A stretch of 64,000 nucleotides of DNA from Dietzia natronolimnaea (GTDB lineage Bacteria; Actinomycetota; Actinomycetes; Mycobacteriales; Mycobacteriaceae), in assembly GCF_039525805.1 (NCBI RefSeq), contig NZ_BAAAHZ010000014.1; one strand, written 5' to 3'. Within the stretch, counting starts at the first letter, position 1. Every line of letters starts with the position of its first letter. The position numbers and the translations under genes were made by a program. Under the pieces are notes generated by a model. The model was not told where the DNA came from. It saw only the letters and a program-made list of their open reading frames with translations, and made no database searches. Of the stretch, positions 47,190-54,961 are shown in pieces.

Positions 47190-48959
47190 CTAGCCGAGCT
47201 CGTCCGCCACTCGGACGGCAGGGATCCAGTCGATCCCGAACACCCGGGCCACCTCGGCGAAGGTGGAGGAGTCCGCATCGGTGCTGGTCGCCGAGGCGAT
47301 CAGACGGGACAGCATCACCGTCCCCGCTCGCTCCTCGATCGTGCCGGCCGCCGCCAGGAGCGACCAGGCGCACACCTGATGATTCCGGTGCGCGCGGCCC
47401 ATCGTCTGTTCGGCCAGGAGCCCCGAGTAGCGGGCCTGGTGGAAGAAGCCTCTCCGCGGGGTGTCGGTCGCGAACGTGCCGTCGGCGAACTGCTCGCGCG
47501 CCTGCAGGTTGATCGCGGTGGGCGTGTTGAACACCACCACCGGCGTCTCGCCTCGCTGGAACCGCATGCGCTCAGACTCGGCCTGCGGGTTCGAGCCGTA
47601 GATCCGTGCGACCGGGATCCCGTCGGCCTCGAGCAGTTCGGCCACCGGGTGCGCGGCCGTGGACACCATCTCGGTGGCGATCAACACCTGGTAGCCGCGC
47701 TCGAGTTCGGCCTTGGCCGCCGCGACCGTGTGCTCGACCCGGATCATCGACGCCTTCTGGCGCAGCCGCACCAGCGCGGCCAATCCGCGGGCGACGTTGT
47801 TGCCCGTCCGGGCCAGCTGCATCTCCCGTTGGAAGTCGCCCCACTCCAGCTCGTAGGCCCGCCACTGGTCCGGGGTCAGTTCCACCAGGTCCACGTCGAA
47901 CGGAGGCGGCCCCCACGGCGCCGACCGGGTGAGCATCAGCGGCGGATCGTGCCGCAGCAGGATGTCACGCACGTCGCCGATCGCGGCCTGCTGCATCGGC
48001 AGCGACTCCTTGGCCCCGGAGTTCCACGTCCACTTGCCGTAGGAGGTCTCCAGGGGCACACCCCGCTCGGACAGGGCCCGCCCGAAGTCCGCCCACCGGG
48101 CGGGCGGATCGCCGTGGACCTGCGCGTACAGCGACGACAGGTAGCCCCACTCGCCCGGGTGATGGCCCGGGGTGGCGGTGATGGTCAGCACGAACGGGGC
48201 CTTCTCGTGCGGCCCGTCCATGCGGGTCAGTCGCCGCATGTAGCTGGTGCGCTTGCTGGCGTGCCGGAATTGGTGGGCCTCGTCGATCACCGCCACGTCG
48301 ACCTTGAGCCGCGGGCGCCCGTTCCGGGCCATGAGCTTGCCCAGGCTGTCGGAGGACATGATGATCCAGCGCAGGTCGTCGTCACCCAGGTTGTCGTTAG
48401 ACAGCGCGGCGATGGTGCGTCGCCACGATGGGATGGTGATGCGCGCCGGCCGGTCCACTGTCACCAGGATGGTGCGCGCGCCGCGCATGGTCGCGATGGC
48501 CTTTGCCGCAGCCACCGCCACCAGGGTCTTGCCGGTGCCCACATTGTTGGCCAGGTGGACCTGCCGAAATCCGCGCTCGGCAGCCGAGACGATCGCGTCC
48601 GCGTCCGCGCGTTGCTCCGGGCGCAGCGTCATTGGTGCAGCGGTCGCGCCCGGGCCCTCGCTGCCGTTGAGCTCGTCCTCCAGCCACCGCAGGTAGGAAT
48701 AGGGCTTGCTGGCGTAGGGCTCCAGTGGGCTCGGAAGGGCGGTACCGACGTAGGCGTGCGCGGTGAGCGCCTTGTAGTAGGCCACTCCTGCCGGCGTCCC
48801 GCCGCCCAGTCCTCCCCACGGGAGCTCAAGCAGCCACACCCGCTGGCCGGGAGGGACCGACGGAACCGCCTGTGCCGCGTTGGGTTTCTTGGCTGGCGTC
48901 GCCCGCCTGGAGCTCGTCTTGCGCTTGGTTGTCGTAGAGCGTGAGGACCGGGCCGCCAT
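47190..48959 (-). CDS. Stand-alone SNF2/DEAH-type helicase
   Basis: A 589-residue superfamily 2 helicase. The N-terminal 35 residues are very basic (serine/threonine/arginine/lysine). Walker A is NNVGTGKTLVA at about 138-148, motif II IDEAHQFRH at 225-233, motif III ITATPGHHPGE, motif V region VVVFNTPTAINLQAREQF and motif VI QTMGRAHRNHQ near 515. The organisation resembles phage- or island-encoded SNF2-like translocases rather than RecQ, UvrB or housekeeping helicases. No nuclease or methyltransferase gene flanks it. Its position inside a repeat-bracketed block supports horizontal origin. Confidence 0.85.
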   Translation of the reverse strand: MAARSSRSTTTKRKTSSRRATPAKKPNAAQAVPSVPPGQRVWLLELPWGGLGGGTPAGVAYYKALTAHAYVGTALPSPLEPYASKPYSYLRWLEDELNGSEGPGATAAPMTLRPEQRADADAIVSAAERGFRQVHLANNVGTGKTLVAVAAAKAIATMRGARTILVTVDRPARITIPSWRRTIAALSNDNLGDDDLRWIIMSSDSLGKLMARNGRPRLKVDVAVIDEAHQFRHASKRTSYMRRLTRMDGPHEKAPFVLTITATPGHHPGEWGYLSSLYAQVHGDPPARWADFGRALSERGVPLETSYGKWTWNSGAKESLPMQQAAIGDVRDILLRHDPPLMLTRSAPWGPPPFDVDLVELTPDQWRAYELEWGDFQREMQLARTGNNVARGLAALVRLRQKASMIRVEHTVAAAKAELERGYQVLIATEMVSTAAHPVAELLEADGIPVARIYGSNPQAESERMRFQRGETPVVVFNTPTAINLQAREQFADGTFATDTPRRGFFHQARYSGLLAEQTMGRAHRNHQVCAWSLLAAAGTIEERAGTVMLSRLIASATSTDADSSTFAEVARVFGIDWIPAVRVADELG

Positions 48960-49208
48960 CAGCTGCCTGCCCTATTGCGGGCGGCGATGAGGGCGGGTGA
49001 ATCCACAGTGTTCTCCTGGGTAATCCTGGCGGGGTCGGGCTCACTCTAGGGGGCGGGTACGACGTCGCCTGCGTGCGCGGTTCCGGGCCGCCGGGGAGAG
49101 CGAGGAGAGCCGCGGTGACGCCGCGTGTTGGGGTCGAAGGCAAGACGATGACGACGACACGGGCCCGCAGGGGCCGGAATCCTGGCTGCGGGGTGGTTCG
49201 TACTTTGG

Positions 49209-49447
49209 CCCTCAAACCTGGGGGAGGCGTGCGCCGGGATGGTGGTCGGCGAGGTGGTCGAGTCGGACGCGGTGGGGTACGCACCCGGGGATCTAGTGCA
49301 CCACGACCTCGAATACCGCGAGTACAACCTGGTGGATCCGGGGAACGAGGCTCTCGGCTCGGCCGGGGCGCGCTCTGCGAAGCTGTGGCGATCGTGGACA
49401 TGCTCTCCGCGCGGACGACGGGCAAGTGCGTGATGGCGTTGGGCTGA
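49209..49447 (+). pseudogene. Truncated, frameshifted copy of the MDR oxidoreductase
   Basis: Bases 49209-49370 match codons 83-135 of the intact oxidoreductase (LKPGEALAGMVVGEVVESDA region). Bases 49388-49447 match its last 19 codons (AIVDMLSGRTTGKCVVALG). The roughly 600 bases between are missing, and the frame changes at the junction near GCTGTGGCGATCG, where the parent has similar GTGGCG-TCG sequences at both ends of the deletion. It cannot make the enzyme. The 249 bases before it (48960-49208) show no gene. Confidence 0.85.
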
Positions 49448-49557
49448 GGGGCCGAAAACCGACGACGACGAGGTCGGCCGCCGCTAGTGGTCTGCTGCTG
49501 ACGTCAGTGCGCAACGGCAGGAGTCTGAACGCGGCAGCTACTCAAGCAGGTTGAGAT
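49388..49557. repeat. Right copy of the direct repeat, ending inside the toxin gene
   Basis: This segment is the partner of 46492-46662. Its last 20 bases are the 3' end of the intact minus-strand toxin gene (stop at 49538-49540). The right copy thus has a broken oxidoreductase and whole toxin; the left copy has a whole oxidoreductase and broken toxin. Confidence 0.8.
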
Positions 49558-49777
49558 AAGAACGGCGGGCCTTCATCGCGTGAATTACCTCGATCGTGCC
49601 GTCGTCGTAGAGCAGCGCGATCGACTCTAGTACGCGCGAATGTGTATCGAACCCGAGAAAGAGGACGCGTTGGGGATGGTCATCGTCCGGTGGGCCGGAG
49701 AGGACCGGCGACTCGAGCGCCGCCCGAATGTCGTCGTCTGTGATGCCGTGTTTCCTCGCGGATGGTCGGACTATCAC
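49538..49777 (-). CDS. Toxin of a type II toxin-antitoxin pair (small BrnT/RelE-like protein)
   Basis: A 79-residue protein starting at GTG 49777, which overlaps the antitoxin stop (GTGA). Key stretches are ARKHGITDDDIRAALESPVL, VLFLGFDTHSRVLESIALLY and the C-terminal IEVIHAMKARRSYLNLLE. The HAM-x-AR motif near the end is shared by BrnT-like ribonuclease toxins and a large actinobacterial toxin group; I cannot name the exact family. The order antitoxin then toxin, overlap by 4 bases and RHH partner support the call. Confidence 0.8.
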   Translation of the reverse strand: MIVRPSARKHGITDDDIRAALESPVLSGPPDDDHPQRVLFLGFDTHSRVLESIALLYDDGTIEVIHAMKARRSYLNLLE

Positions 49778-50034
49778 GAGGCGGCGGCCCACTGGGCCAA
49801 CGCTTGGCGGATTGCTTCGGACCGGTTGAGGTGTTCCCTGTCGGCGCGGGCCATGACAGCCTCGAGTTCGGCATCGGTCAGGCGGACGGGTACGACTCGG
49901 GCCGCGCGGTCGGATCGTGCAGGCCGACCCATGCGTTTCTTCAGCCAGGCGATGTCGTAGCCCTTTTCGGCTTCGGCGACCCAGTCGTCGAGCTGTTCCT
50001 CGGAGACGTACTGGCCCTGAATTTTCCGCTCCAT
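49774..50034 (-). CDS. Ribbon-helix-helix antitoxin
   Basis: An 86-residue protein from ATG 50034 (MERKIQGQYVSEEQLDDWVA), or 88 residues from GTG 50040. The N-terminal 45 residues are the toxin-contact part, with a lysine/arginine stretch at WLKKRMGRPAR. Residues 48-83 form a ribbon-helix-helix DNA-binding unit, RVVPVRLTDAELEAVMARAD then HLNRSEAIRQALAQWA. No ribosome-binding site is present and a palindrome with a possible TACGAT -10 element lies just upstream, so the message may be leaderless and autoregulated. Confidence 0.88.
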   Translation of the reverse strand: MERKIQGQYVSEEQLDDWVAEAEKGYDIAWLKKRMGRPARSDRAARVVPVRLTDAELEAVMARADREHLNRSEAIRQALAQWAAAS

Positions 50035-50042
50035 GGGCACTA

Positions 50043-50053
50043 TCGTAATACGA
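50043..50053. promoter_or_regulatory. Palindrome at the toxin-antitoxin promoter
   Basis: TCGTA and TACGA are exact inverted repeats around a single A (50043-50053), directly upstream of the antitoxin start. On the coding strand it includes TACGAT, a possible -10 hexamer. RHH antitoxins typically bind such short palindromes to repress their own operon. The rest of the interval to eno (50054-50313) shows only the eno leader. Confidence 0.6.
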
Positions 50054-50313
50054 ATCTCTCCCAGAAGGCAGCACCTGCAGGGCTGGCTAGTCAGGACCTC
50101 GTGCTCCGCCTCAAGATTGCGCTGCCGGATAGGTCCGGACGTGTATCGCCTCCCGCCGTGACGTGATCAGACACGGAGCGCACCCGAAGGGATGTGGCCC
50201 AGCACGCCTGACCCCGCCCTGTAGACCGACGTGGAACAATGGCCCCCGGTACTGCAACCACCCAGCGCGGTGCCGGCCCAGAGACGAACCACGAACTTCC
50301 CCAAGGAGCACAG

Positions 50314-51591
50314 ATGGCGCTTATCGAGCAGGTCGGAGCCCGGGAGATCCTCGATTCGCGAGGCAACCCCACCGTAGAGGTCGAGGTGCTTCTGGACGAC
50401 GGCTCGTTCGCGCGGGCAGCCGTCCCCTCGGGCGCCTCGACCGGTGCGCACGAGGCCGTGGAGCTGCGTGACTCCGACGAGCGCTACATGGGCAAGGGCG
50501 TGACCAAGGCTGTCGACGCCGTGCTGGACGTGCTGGCCCCCGCCGTGATCGGCATCCCCGCCGAGGAGCAGCGTCTGGTGGACGAGGCCCTGCTCGACGC
50601 CGACGGCACCCCCAACAAGTCCACCGTGGGCGCCAACGCCATCCTGGGCGTCTCGCTCGCCGTGGCCCGCGCCGCGGCCGATTCGGCGAACCTCGAGCTG
50701 TACCGCTTCGTCGGCGGAGCCAACGCGCACGTCCTGCCAGTGCCCATGATGAACATCCTCAACGGCGGCGCCCACGCCGACTCGGGCGTCGACGTCCAGG
50801 AGTTCATGATCGCCCCGATCGGTGCGCCCACCTTCCGCGAGGCCCTGCGCATGGGCACCGAGGTCTACCACCACCTCAAGGCCGTGCTCAAGGAGAAGGG
50901 CCTGTCGACGGGCCTGGGCGACGAGGGCGGCTTCGCCCCGTCCGTCGACTCCACCAAGGCCGCGCTGGACGTGATCGTGGAGGCCATCGAGAAGGCCGGC
51001 TACACCCTCGGCACCGACGTCGCGCTCGCGCTGGACGTGGCCGCGACCGAGTTCTACAAGGACGGCAAGTACCACTTCGAGGGCAAGCAGCTCTCCGCCG
51101 CCGAGATGGCCGACGTCTACGCCGACCTGGTGGCCAACTACTCCCTGGTCTCCATCGAGGACCCGCTCGACGAGGACGACTGGGAGGGCTGGAAGACCCT
51201 GACCGACATGATCGGCAGCAAGGTCCAGCTGGTGGGCGACGACCTCTTTGTCACCAACCCCGAGCGCCTGGCCGACGGCATCGCCCAGGGCGCGGCCAAC
51301 GCGCTGCTGGTCAAGGTCAACCAGATCGGCACGCTCACCGAGACGTTGGACGCCGTGGAGCTGGCGCACCGAAACCGCTACGCCACCATGATGTCGCACC
51401 GCTCGGGCGAGACCGAGGACACGACCATCGCCGACCTCGCGGTGGCGTGCAACTGCGGCCAGATCAAGACCGGCGCCCCGGCTCGCTCGGAGCGCGTGGC
51501 CAAGTACAACCAGCTGCTGCGTATCGAGGAGATGCTCGGGGACGCCGCCCGGTACGCCGGCGCCGGTGCCTTCCCGCGCTTCAACGCCTGA
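50314..51591 (+). CDS. eno: Enolase
   Basis: Enolase converts 2-phosphoglycerate to phosphoenolpyruvate in glycolysis. The 425-residue sequence is typical: ILDSRGNPTVEVEVLLDDGS, SGASTGAHEAVELRD, NGGAHADSGVDVQEFMIAP, LGDEGGFAPSV, metal ligands in ALDVAATEF, SIEDPLDEDDW and VGDDLFVTN, the catalytic lysine in LLVKVNQIGT, and the signature MMSHRSGETEDTTIADLAVA. The ATG at 50314 follows AAGGAG. The order eno, ftsB-like, DUF501, ppx is conserved in Mycobacteriales. Confidence 0.98.
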   Translation: MALIEQVGAREILDSRGNPTVEVEVLLDDGSFARAAVPSGASTGAHEAVELRDSDERYMGKGVTKAVDAVLDVLAPAVIGIPAEEQRLVDEALLDADGTPNKSTVGANAILGVSLAVARAAADSANLELYRFVGGANAHVLPVPMMNILNGGAHADSGVDVQEFMIAPIGAPTFREALRMGTEVYHHLKAVLKEKGLSTGLGDEGGFAPSVDSTKAALDVIVEAIEKAGYTLGTDVALALDVAATEFYKDGKYHFEGKQLSAAEMADVYADLVANYSLVSIEDPLDEDDWEGWKTLTDMIGSKVQLVGDDLFVTNPERLADGIAQGAANALLVKVNQIGTLTETLDAVELAHRNRYATMMSHRSGETEDTTIADLAVACNCGQIKTGAPARSERVAKYNQLLRIEEMLGDAARYAGAGAFPRFNA

Positions 51592-51660
51592 GCCAGGCCA
51601 TCGGGTCGCGCGGCTTAAAAAAGCACCGCCCCAGTAGGTAGGTAGTCGAGAGGAGGGCTC

Positions 51661-52512
51661 ATGGCTCGCCCACCGCGCCCTTCTGATCGCCGGGGGGACG
51701 GCCGCGATCGGTCGTCGTCCCGGCGTCCGGGGGAGGCGTCGGGGCCCATCCGCCGGGCCCCGCAGCGGGGTCGCACCCGCGGTGAGTCTCCTGTCGACCC
51801 CACCCGCCGGCAGACGCCCCAGCGGCGCACGCCCAGCCGGGAGCGGGACCGGCCGGTGCCCGCCTCGGCCCGCTCCGGCCGGGTGGGCTCGACCGCGCAT
51901 CCGGAGGCCCACCGGCTCACCACGCGGACCGACCTCTCGGACACCGTGCTGGGCCCGCGGAACTACACGCCTCGGCGGATCGGTCTCCTCGCCGTCGTCG
52001 CCATCATTCTGCTGGTGACGGTGTCGTTCCCCCTGCGCAATCACTACCAGTTCCTCTCGGACGAGAAGGCGGTGGCGCAGGAGCGGGCGGCGCTGCAGGC
52101 CACGATCGCCGAGCTCGAGGCCGAGGAGCAGCTGCTCGCCGATCCGGCGTACATCGAGCAGCAGGCCCGCATCCGCTTCGGCGCCGTCAAGCCGGGGGAG
52201 ACCCCGTACCGGGTGAGCCCGGTGGATCCGGTGGAGCAGGCGGCGGCCGAGCAGCGGGCGGCCGAGTTGGCGGCGCTGCCGTGGCAGACGCGGGTGTGGG
52301 ACTCCATTTCCGTGCCCGCCGATCCCATCTTCCCGGAGAACTCGAGTCTCCCGGGGGGCACGTCGGTCCTCGAGGGCACCAGCATCCCCGGCGGCCCCGA
52401 CACCCCGGCTGTCCCGGTCGATCCCCGACGCGGGAATCTCGGCGTCGAGACCCCGGGCGGCGGCGCTCCAGAAGACCCAGCATCACAACCACAGGAGGAC
52501 CCCCCAGCGTGA
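51661..52512 (+). CDS. FtsB/DivIC-like septum formation initiator
   Basis: A 283-residue bitopic membrane protein. Residues 1-105 are a basic, disordered, arginine/proline-rich cytoplasmic region. Residues 107-125 form one membrane helix (IGLLAVVAIILLVTVSFPL), followed by a coiled coil of about 35 residues (DEKAVAQERAALQATIAELE) and the FtsB-type motif LLADPAYIEQQARIRFGAVK PGETPY (split here). The C-terminal 90 residues are proline/glycine-rich. FtsB bridges FtsQ and FtsL at the divisome; this is the Rv1024-like form. The stop overlaps the next GTG. Confidence 0.93.
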   Translation: MARPPRPSDRRGDGRDRSSSRRPGEASGPIRRAPQRGRTRGESPVDPTRRQTPQRRTPSRERDRPVPASARSGRVGSTAHPEAHRLTTRTDLSDTVLGPRNYTPRRIGLLAVVAIILLVTVSFPLRNHYQFLSDEKAVAQERAALQATIAELEAEEQLLADPAYIEQQARIRFGAVKPGETPYRVSPVDPVEQAAAEQRAAELAALPWQTRVWDSISVPADPIFPENSSLPGGTSVLEGTSIPGGPDTPAVPVDPRRGNLGVETPGGGAPEDPASQPQEDPPA

Positions 52513-53060
52513 GCGCCGAACACAGCGTGTCCAGTGACGATCTCGAGGCGATCGAGGCCCAACTGGGCCGGCCGCCGCGCGGGGTGCTGGAGGTGTCCTA
52601 TCGCAGCCCCGACGGCAGGCCCGGGGTGGTCAAGACCGCGCCGCGGCTGGAGGACGGCACCCCGTTCCCCACGCTGTACTACCTCACCGATCCGCGGCTC
52701 ACCGCCGAGGCGAGCCGCCAGGAATCCGCGGGGATCATGAGGGGGATGACGACGAGGTTGACCGCCGACCCCGAGATGGCCCTCAACTACACCCAGGCCC
52801 ACGAGCGGTATCTGTCTCAGCGCAACGAGATCGAGGACCTCGGTACCGACTTCTCCGGTGGCGGGATGCCCGAGCGGGTCAAGTGCTTGCACGTGCTGAT
52901 GGCCTACGCACTGGCCGAGGGGCCGGGCGTGGTGTGGCTGGGCGACGAGTCTGTGGCGCTGGCCTGCGAGGCCGGGCTGCGCGGCAACGCGCTGCCCGAG
53001 GACTGGCCCACTCCCGAGGAGCTGGGCGTGCCCGACTACTACGCGCAGGAGCAGGAGTGA
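52509..53060 (+). CDS. DUF501 family protein
   Basis: A 183-residue soluble protein of the DUF501 family. Typical pieces are LGRPPRGVLEVSYRSPDGRP, FPTLYYLTDPRLTAEASRQE and the histidine/cysteine-bearing VKCLHVLMAYALAEGPGV. It starts at a GTG that overlaps the ftsB-like stop and ends overlapping the ppx GTG, so three genes are coupled. The family is conserved in actinobacteria between ftsB-like and ppx genes. Its function is not known. Confidence 0.93.
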   Translation: MSAEHSVSSDDLEAIEAQLGRPPRGVLEVSYRSPDGRPGVVKTAPRLEDGTPFPTLYYLTDPRLTAEASRQESAGIMRGMTTRLTADPEMALNYTQAHERYLSQRNEIEDLGTDFSGGGMPERVKCLHVLMAYALAEGPGVVWLGDESVALACEAGLRGNALPEDWPTPEELGVPDYYAQEQE

Positions 53061-54067
53061 CCTCGGCTGCTCCCGATGGTGCCTTGCGGGTGGGACCCGT
53101 TCGTGTGGGAGCAGTGGACTGTGGCACCAACTCCATCCGGCTGCTCGTCGCCGAGGGCGTGCCCGGCCAGCCGGGGCTCACGGACGTCACGCGCGAGATG
53201 CGGATCATCCGGCTCGGTGAGGGCGTCGACGCCACCGGCAGGCTGTCGACCGAGGCGATCTCACGGTGCCGCACCGCCCTCGCCGACTACGCAGCCACCA
53301 TGGCCGAGCTCGGCGTGCAGTCGGTGCGGATGGTCGCCACTTCCGCCACCCGCGACGCCAGCAACAAAGATGAGTTCTTCGGTATGACCGCCGAGGTGCT
53401 CGGTGCCCACTTCCCGGGCGCGGTGGCCGAGGTGATCAGCGGCCAGACCGAGGCCGAGCTGACCTTCGCCGGCGGAGTGATCGACCTCGACCCGTCCGAC
53501 GGGCCGTTCGTGGTGACGGACCTTGGCGGCGGGTCCACGGAAATCGTGGTGGGCGAGATCGTCGGCGGTGAGGTTCGAATCCTCGGGGCCCGGAGCCTGG
53601 ACGTGGGCTGCGTGCGGCTCACCGAGCGGGTGCTCCACTCGGACCCGCCCACCGCGGACGAGATCGCCGAAGCGCGTTCCGTGATCGCCGACGCGCTGGC
53701 CGAGGCCGGCGACGTGCCCGTGGGCCGCGCTGCCCGCTGGGTGGGCGTGGCGGGCACCTTCACTACATTGAGCGCGCTCGCGCAGGGGCTGGGGGAGTAC
53801 GACCCCGAGCGGATCCACGGCAGCGTGATCCCGCTGGACCGGATGCGAGAGGTGTGCGGCCACCTCGTGGCGTCATCCGTGACCGAGCGCCGCAGCCTGG
53901 GGCCGGTGCATCCGGGCCGCGCGGACGTGATCGGCGGGGGCTCCATTGTGGTCCAGGCACTGTGTGATGTGATGGCAGAGCGTGCCGGGTTGTCCGAGCT
54001 CACGGTGAGTGAGAAGGACATCCTGGACGGCATCGCGATGTCGGTGTTGACCCGCTTATCTGGCTAG
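53057..54067 (+). CDS. Ppx/GppA family exopolyphosphatase / pppGpp phosphohydrolase
   Basis: A 336-residue member of the ASKHA-fold phosphatases that hydrolyse polyphosphate or pppGpp. Motifs: phosphate-1 VGAVDCGTNSIRLLVAE, catalytic-region GQTEAELTFAGG, phosphate-2 FVVTDLGGGSTEIVVGE and adenosine-like GVAGTFTTLSALAQ. The short length (no C-terminal HD domain) corresponds to mycobacterial Ppx2/Rv1026. Start GTG at 53057 (VTSAAPDGALRVG) overlaps the DUF501 stop. Last in the eno-associated coupled run. Confidence 0.94.
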   Translation: MTSAAPDGALRVGPVRVGAVDCGTNSIRLLVAEGVPGQPGLTDVTREMRIIRLGEGVDATGRLSTEAISRCRTALADYAATMAELGVQSVRMVATSATRDASNKDEFFGMTAEVLGAHFPGAVAEVISGQTEAELTFAGGVIDLDPSDGPFVVTDLGGGSTEIVVGEIVGGEVRILGARSLDVGCVRLTERVLHSDPPTADEIAEARSVIADALAEAGDVPVGRAARWVGVAGTFTTLSALAQGLGEYDPERIHGSVIPLDRMREVCGHLVASSVTERRSLGPVHPGRADVIGGGSIVVQALCDVMAERAGLSELTVSEKDILDGIAMSVLTRLSG

Positions 54068-54117
54068 CTCGGGCCTAGCGCCCCGCGCGCCACCCGGCCC
54101 CGCTCCGGCGAGGCCTA

Positions 54118-54191
54118 GCCCCCATAGCCCAATTGGCAGAGGCAGACGGCTTAAAACCGTCCAAGTGTCGGTTCGAGTCCGACTGGGGGCA
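54118..54191 (+). tRNA. tRNA with anticodon TAA (Leu), short variable loop
   Basis: Acceptor arms GCCCCCA and TGGGGGC with discriminator A and no encoded CCA. The D stem is GCC/GGC. The anticodon stem GACGG/CCGTC encloses CTTAAAA, so positions 34-36 are TAA, reading leucine UUA. The T arm is GTCGG TTCGAGT CCGAC. The variable loop is only five bases (CAAGT), giving a 74-base class I tRNA, whereas leucine tRNAs normally have a long variable arm. It marks the left boundary of the accessory region that follows. Confidence 0.9.
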
Positions 54192-54223
54192 CTAGAGCAC
54201 TGGTTCGTAGGAGAGGAACGAAT

Positions 54224-54937
54224 GTGCCTTCAACACTCGACACCCGATTCGATTTCCGAAGAGATACTCCTGCGGGCAAGGATCCCGATCCGTGGAGCCC
54301 GACGCTACGGCGCTATCACAAGGTCTTGTGGAATCGGGAGCTTCCGTCCGGCCAGCTATTAGCTCTCAGAGACGATGTTCCAAAGAGGTACTTGAGTCAC
54401 GACTCGAATCTCGGAAGCTTCGCGTTCTCCAGTGACTCGGTAATTCCAACGTATCTGGGTTGGAAGAGGATGGGACCGATCGTGTCGCGAGCTCCTTTCT
54501 GGAAGACACAGAGGATCCAACGGGAGTGCTACACGATCGGAGGAATGATGATCTGGCCGAGCACCACAGTGCCGGGCGCCGGAACCATCAACGGTATGCG
54601 AGGTCTCAACCTCAAGATTGCGGACAGGTTCGACCTGACCCTCGAATGCGTGCGACGGCATTACAGTGGCGGCGAGAGTCCTCTCTCAGCGGTCCTCGAA
54701 GCCAATGATTCTTTCTTTGATCTCTTTGGCACTTTCGGTGGTTTTGTAGATTTCTTCTTGCTTCAAGACCTTTTGGAGCCGGAGCGAAATGCAACCCGAT
54801 TTATGACCGATTTCGACGATTTCGAGGGTGTGGGATTGCCGAAGGACATACCGTCTTACAAGGCGTACATGAATAGTGCGCAGACCTTCGTTAGGGCGCG
54901 GAATCGGCGAATCGCAACTCTAAATCTCAAGGTGTAG
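54224..54937 (+). CDS. DUF6994-like protein of unknown function
   Basis: A 237-residue soluble protein from the GTG at 54224 (VPSTLDTRFDFRRDTPAGKD) preceded by GGAGAGGAACGAAT. Family landmarks as I know them are DPWSPTLRRYHKVLWNRELP, CYTIGGMMIWPST, INGMRGLNLKIADRFDLTLE and CVRRHYSGGESPLSAVLE. The G+C content is clearly lower than in the backbone genes, near 50 percent by eye, and codon choice is relaxed (many AT-ending codons). It lies 32 bases after the tRNA gene, the usual entry point of integrated islands. Possible start ambiguity: an overlapping ATG two bases upstream is in another frame. Confidence 0.75.
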   Translation: MPSTLDTRFDFRRDTPAGKDPDPWSPTLRRYHKVLWNRELPSGQLLALRDDVPKRYLSHDSNLGSFAFSSDSVIPTYLGWKRMGPIVSRAPFWKTQRIQRECYTIGGMMIWPSTTVPGAGTINGMRGLNLKIADRFDLTLECVRRHYSGGESPLSAVLEANDSFFDLFGTFGGFVDFFLLQDLLEPERNATRFMTDFDDFEGVGLPKDIPSYKAYMNSAQTFVRARNRRIATLNLKV

Positions 54938-54961
54938 AACAAGTTTGATCGATCATCAGTT

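Noticed and set aside
50167..52044. Open frame of 625 codons antisense to eno and the ftsB-like gene
   Set aside because: It crosses two well-supported genes and their boundary, which a real gene would not do here.
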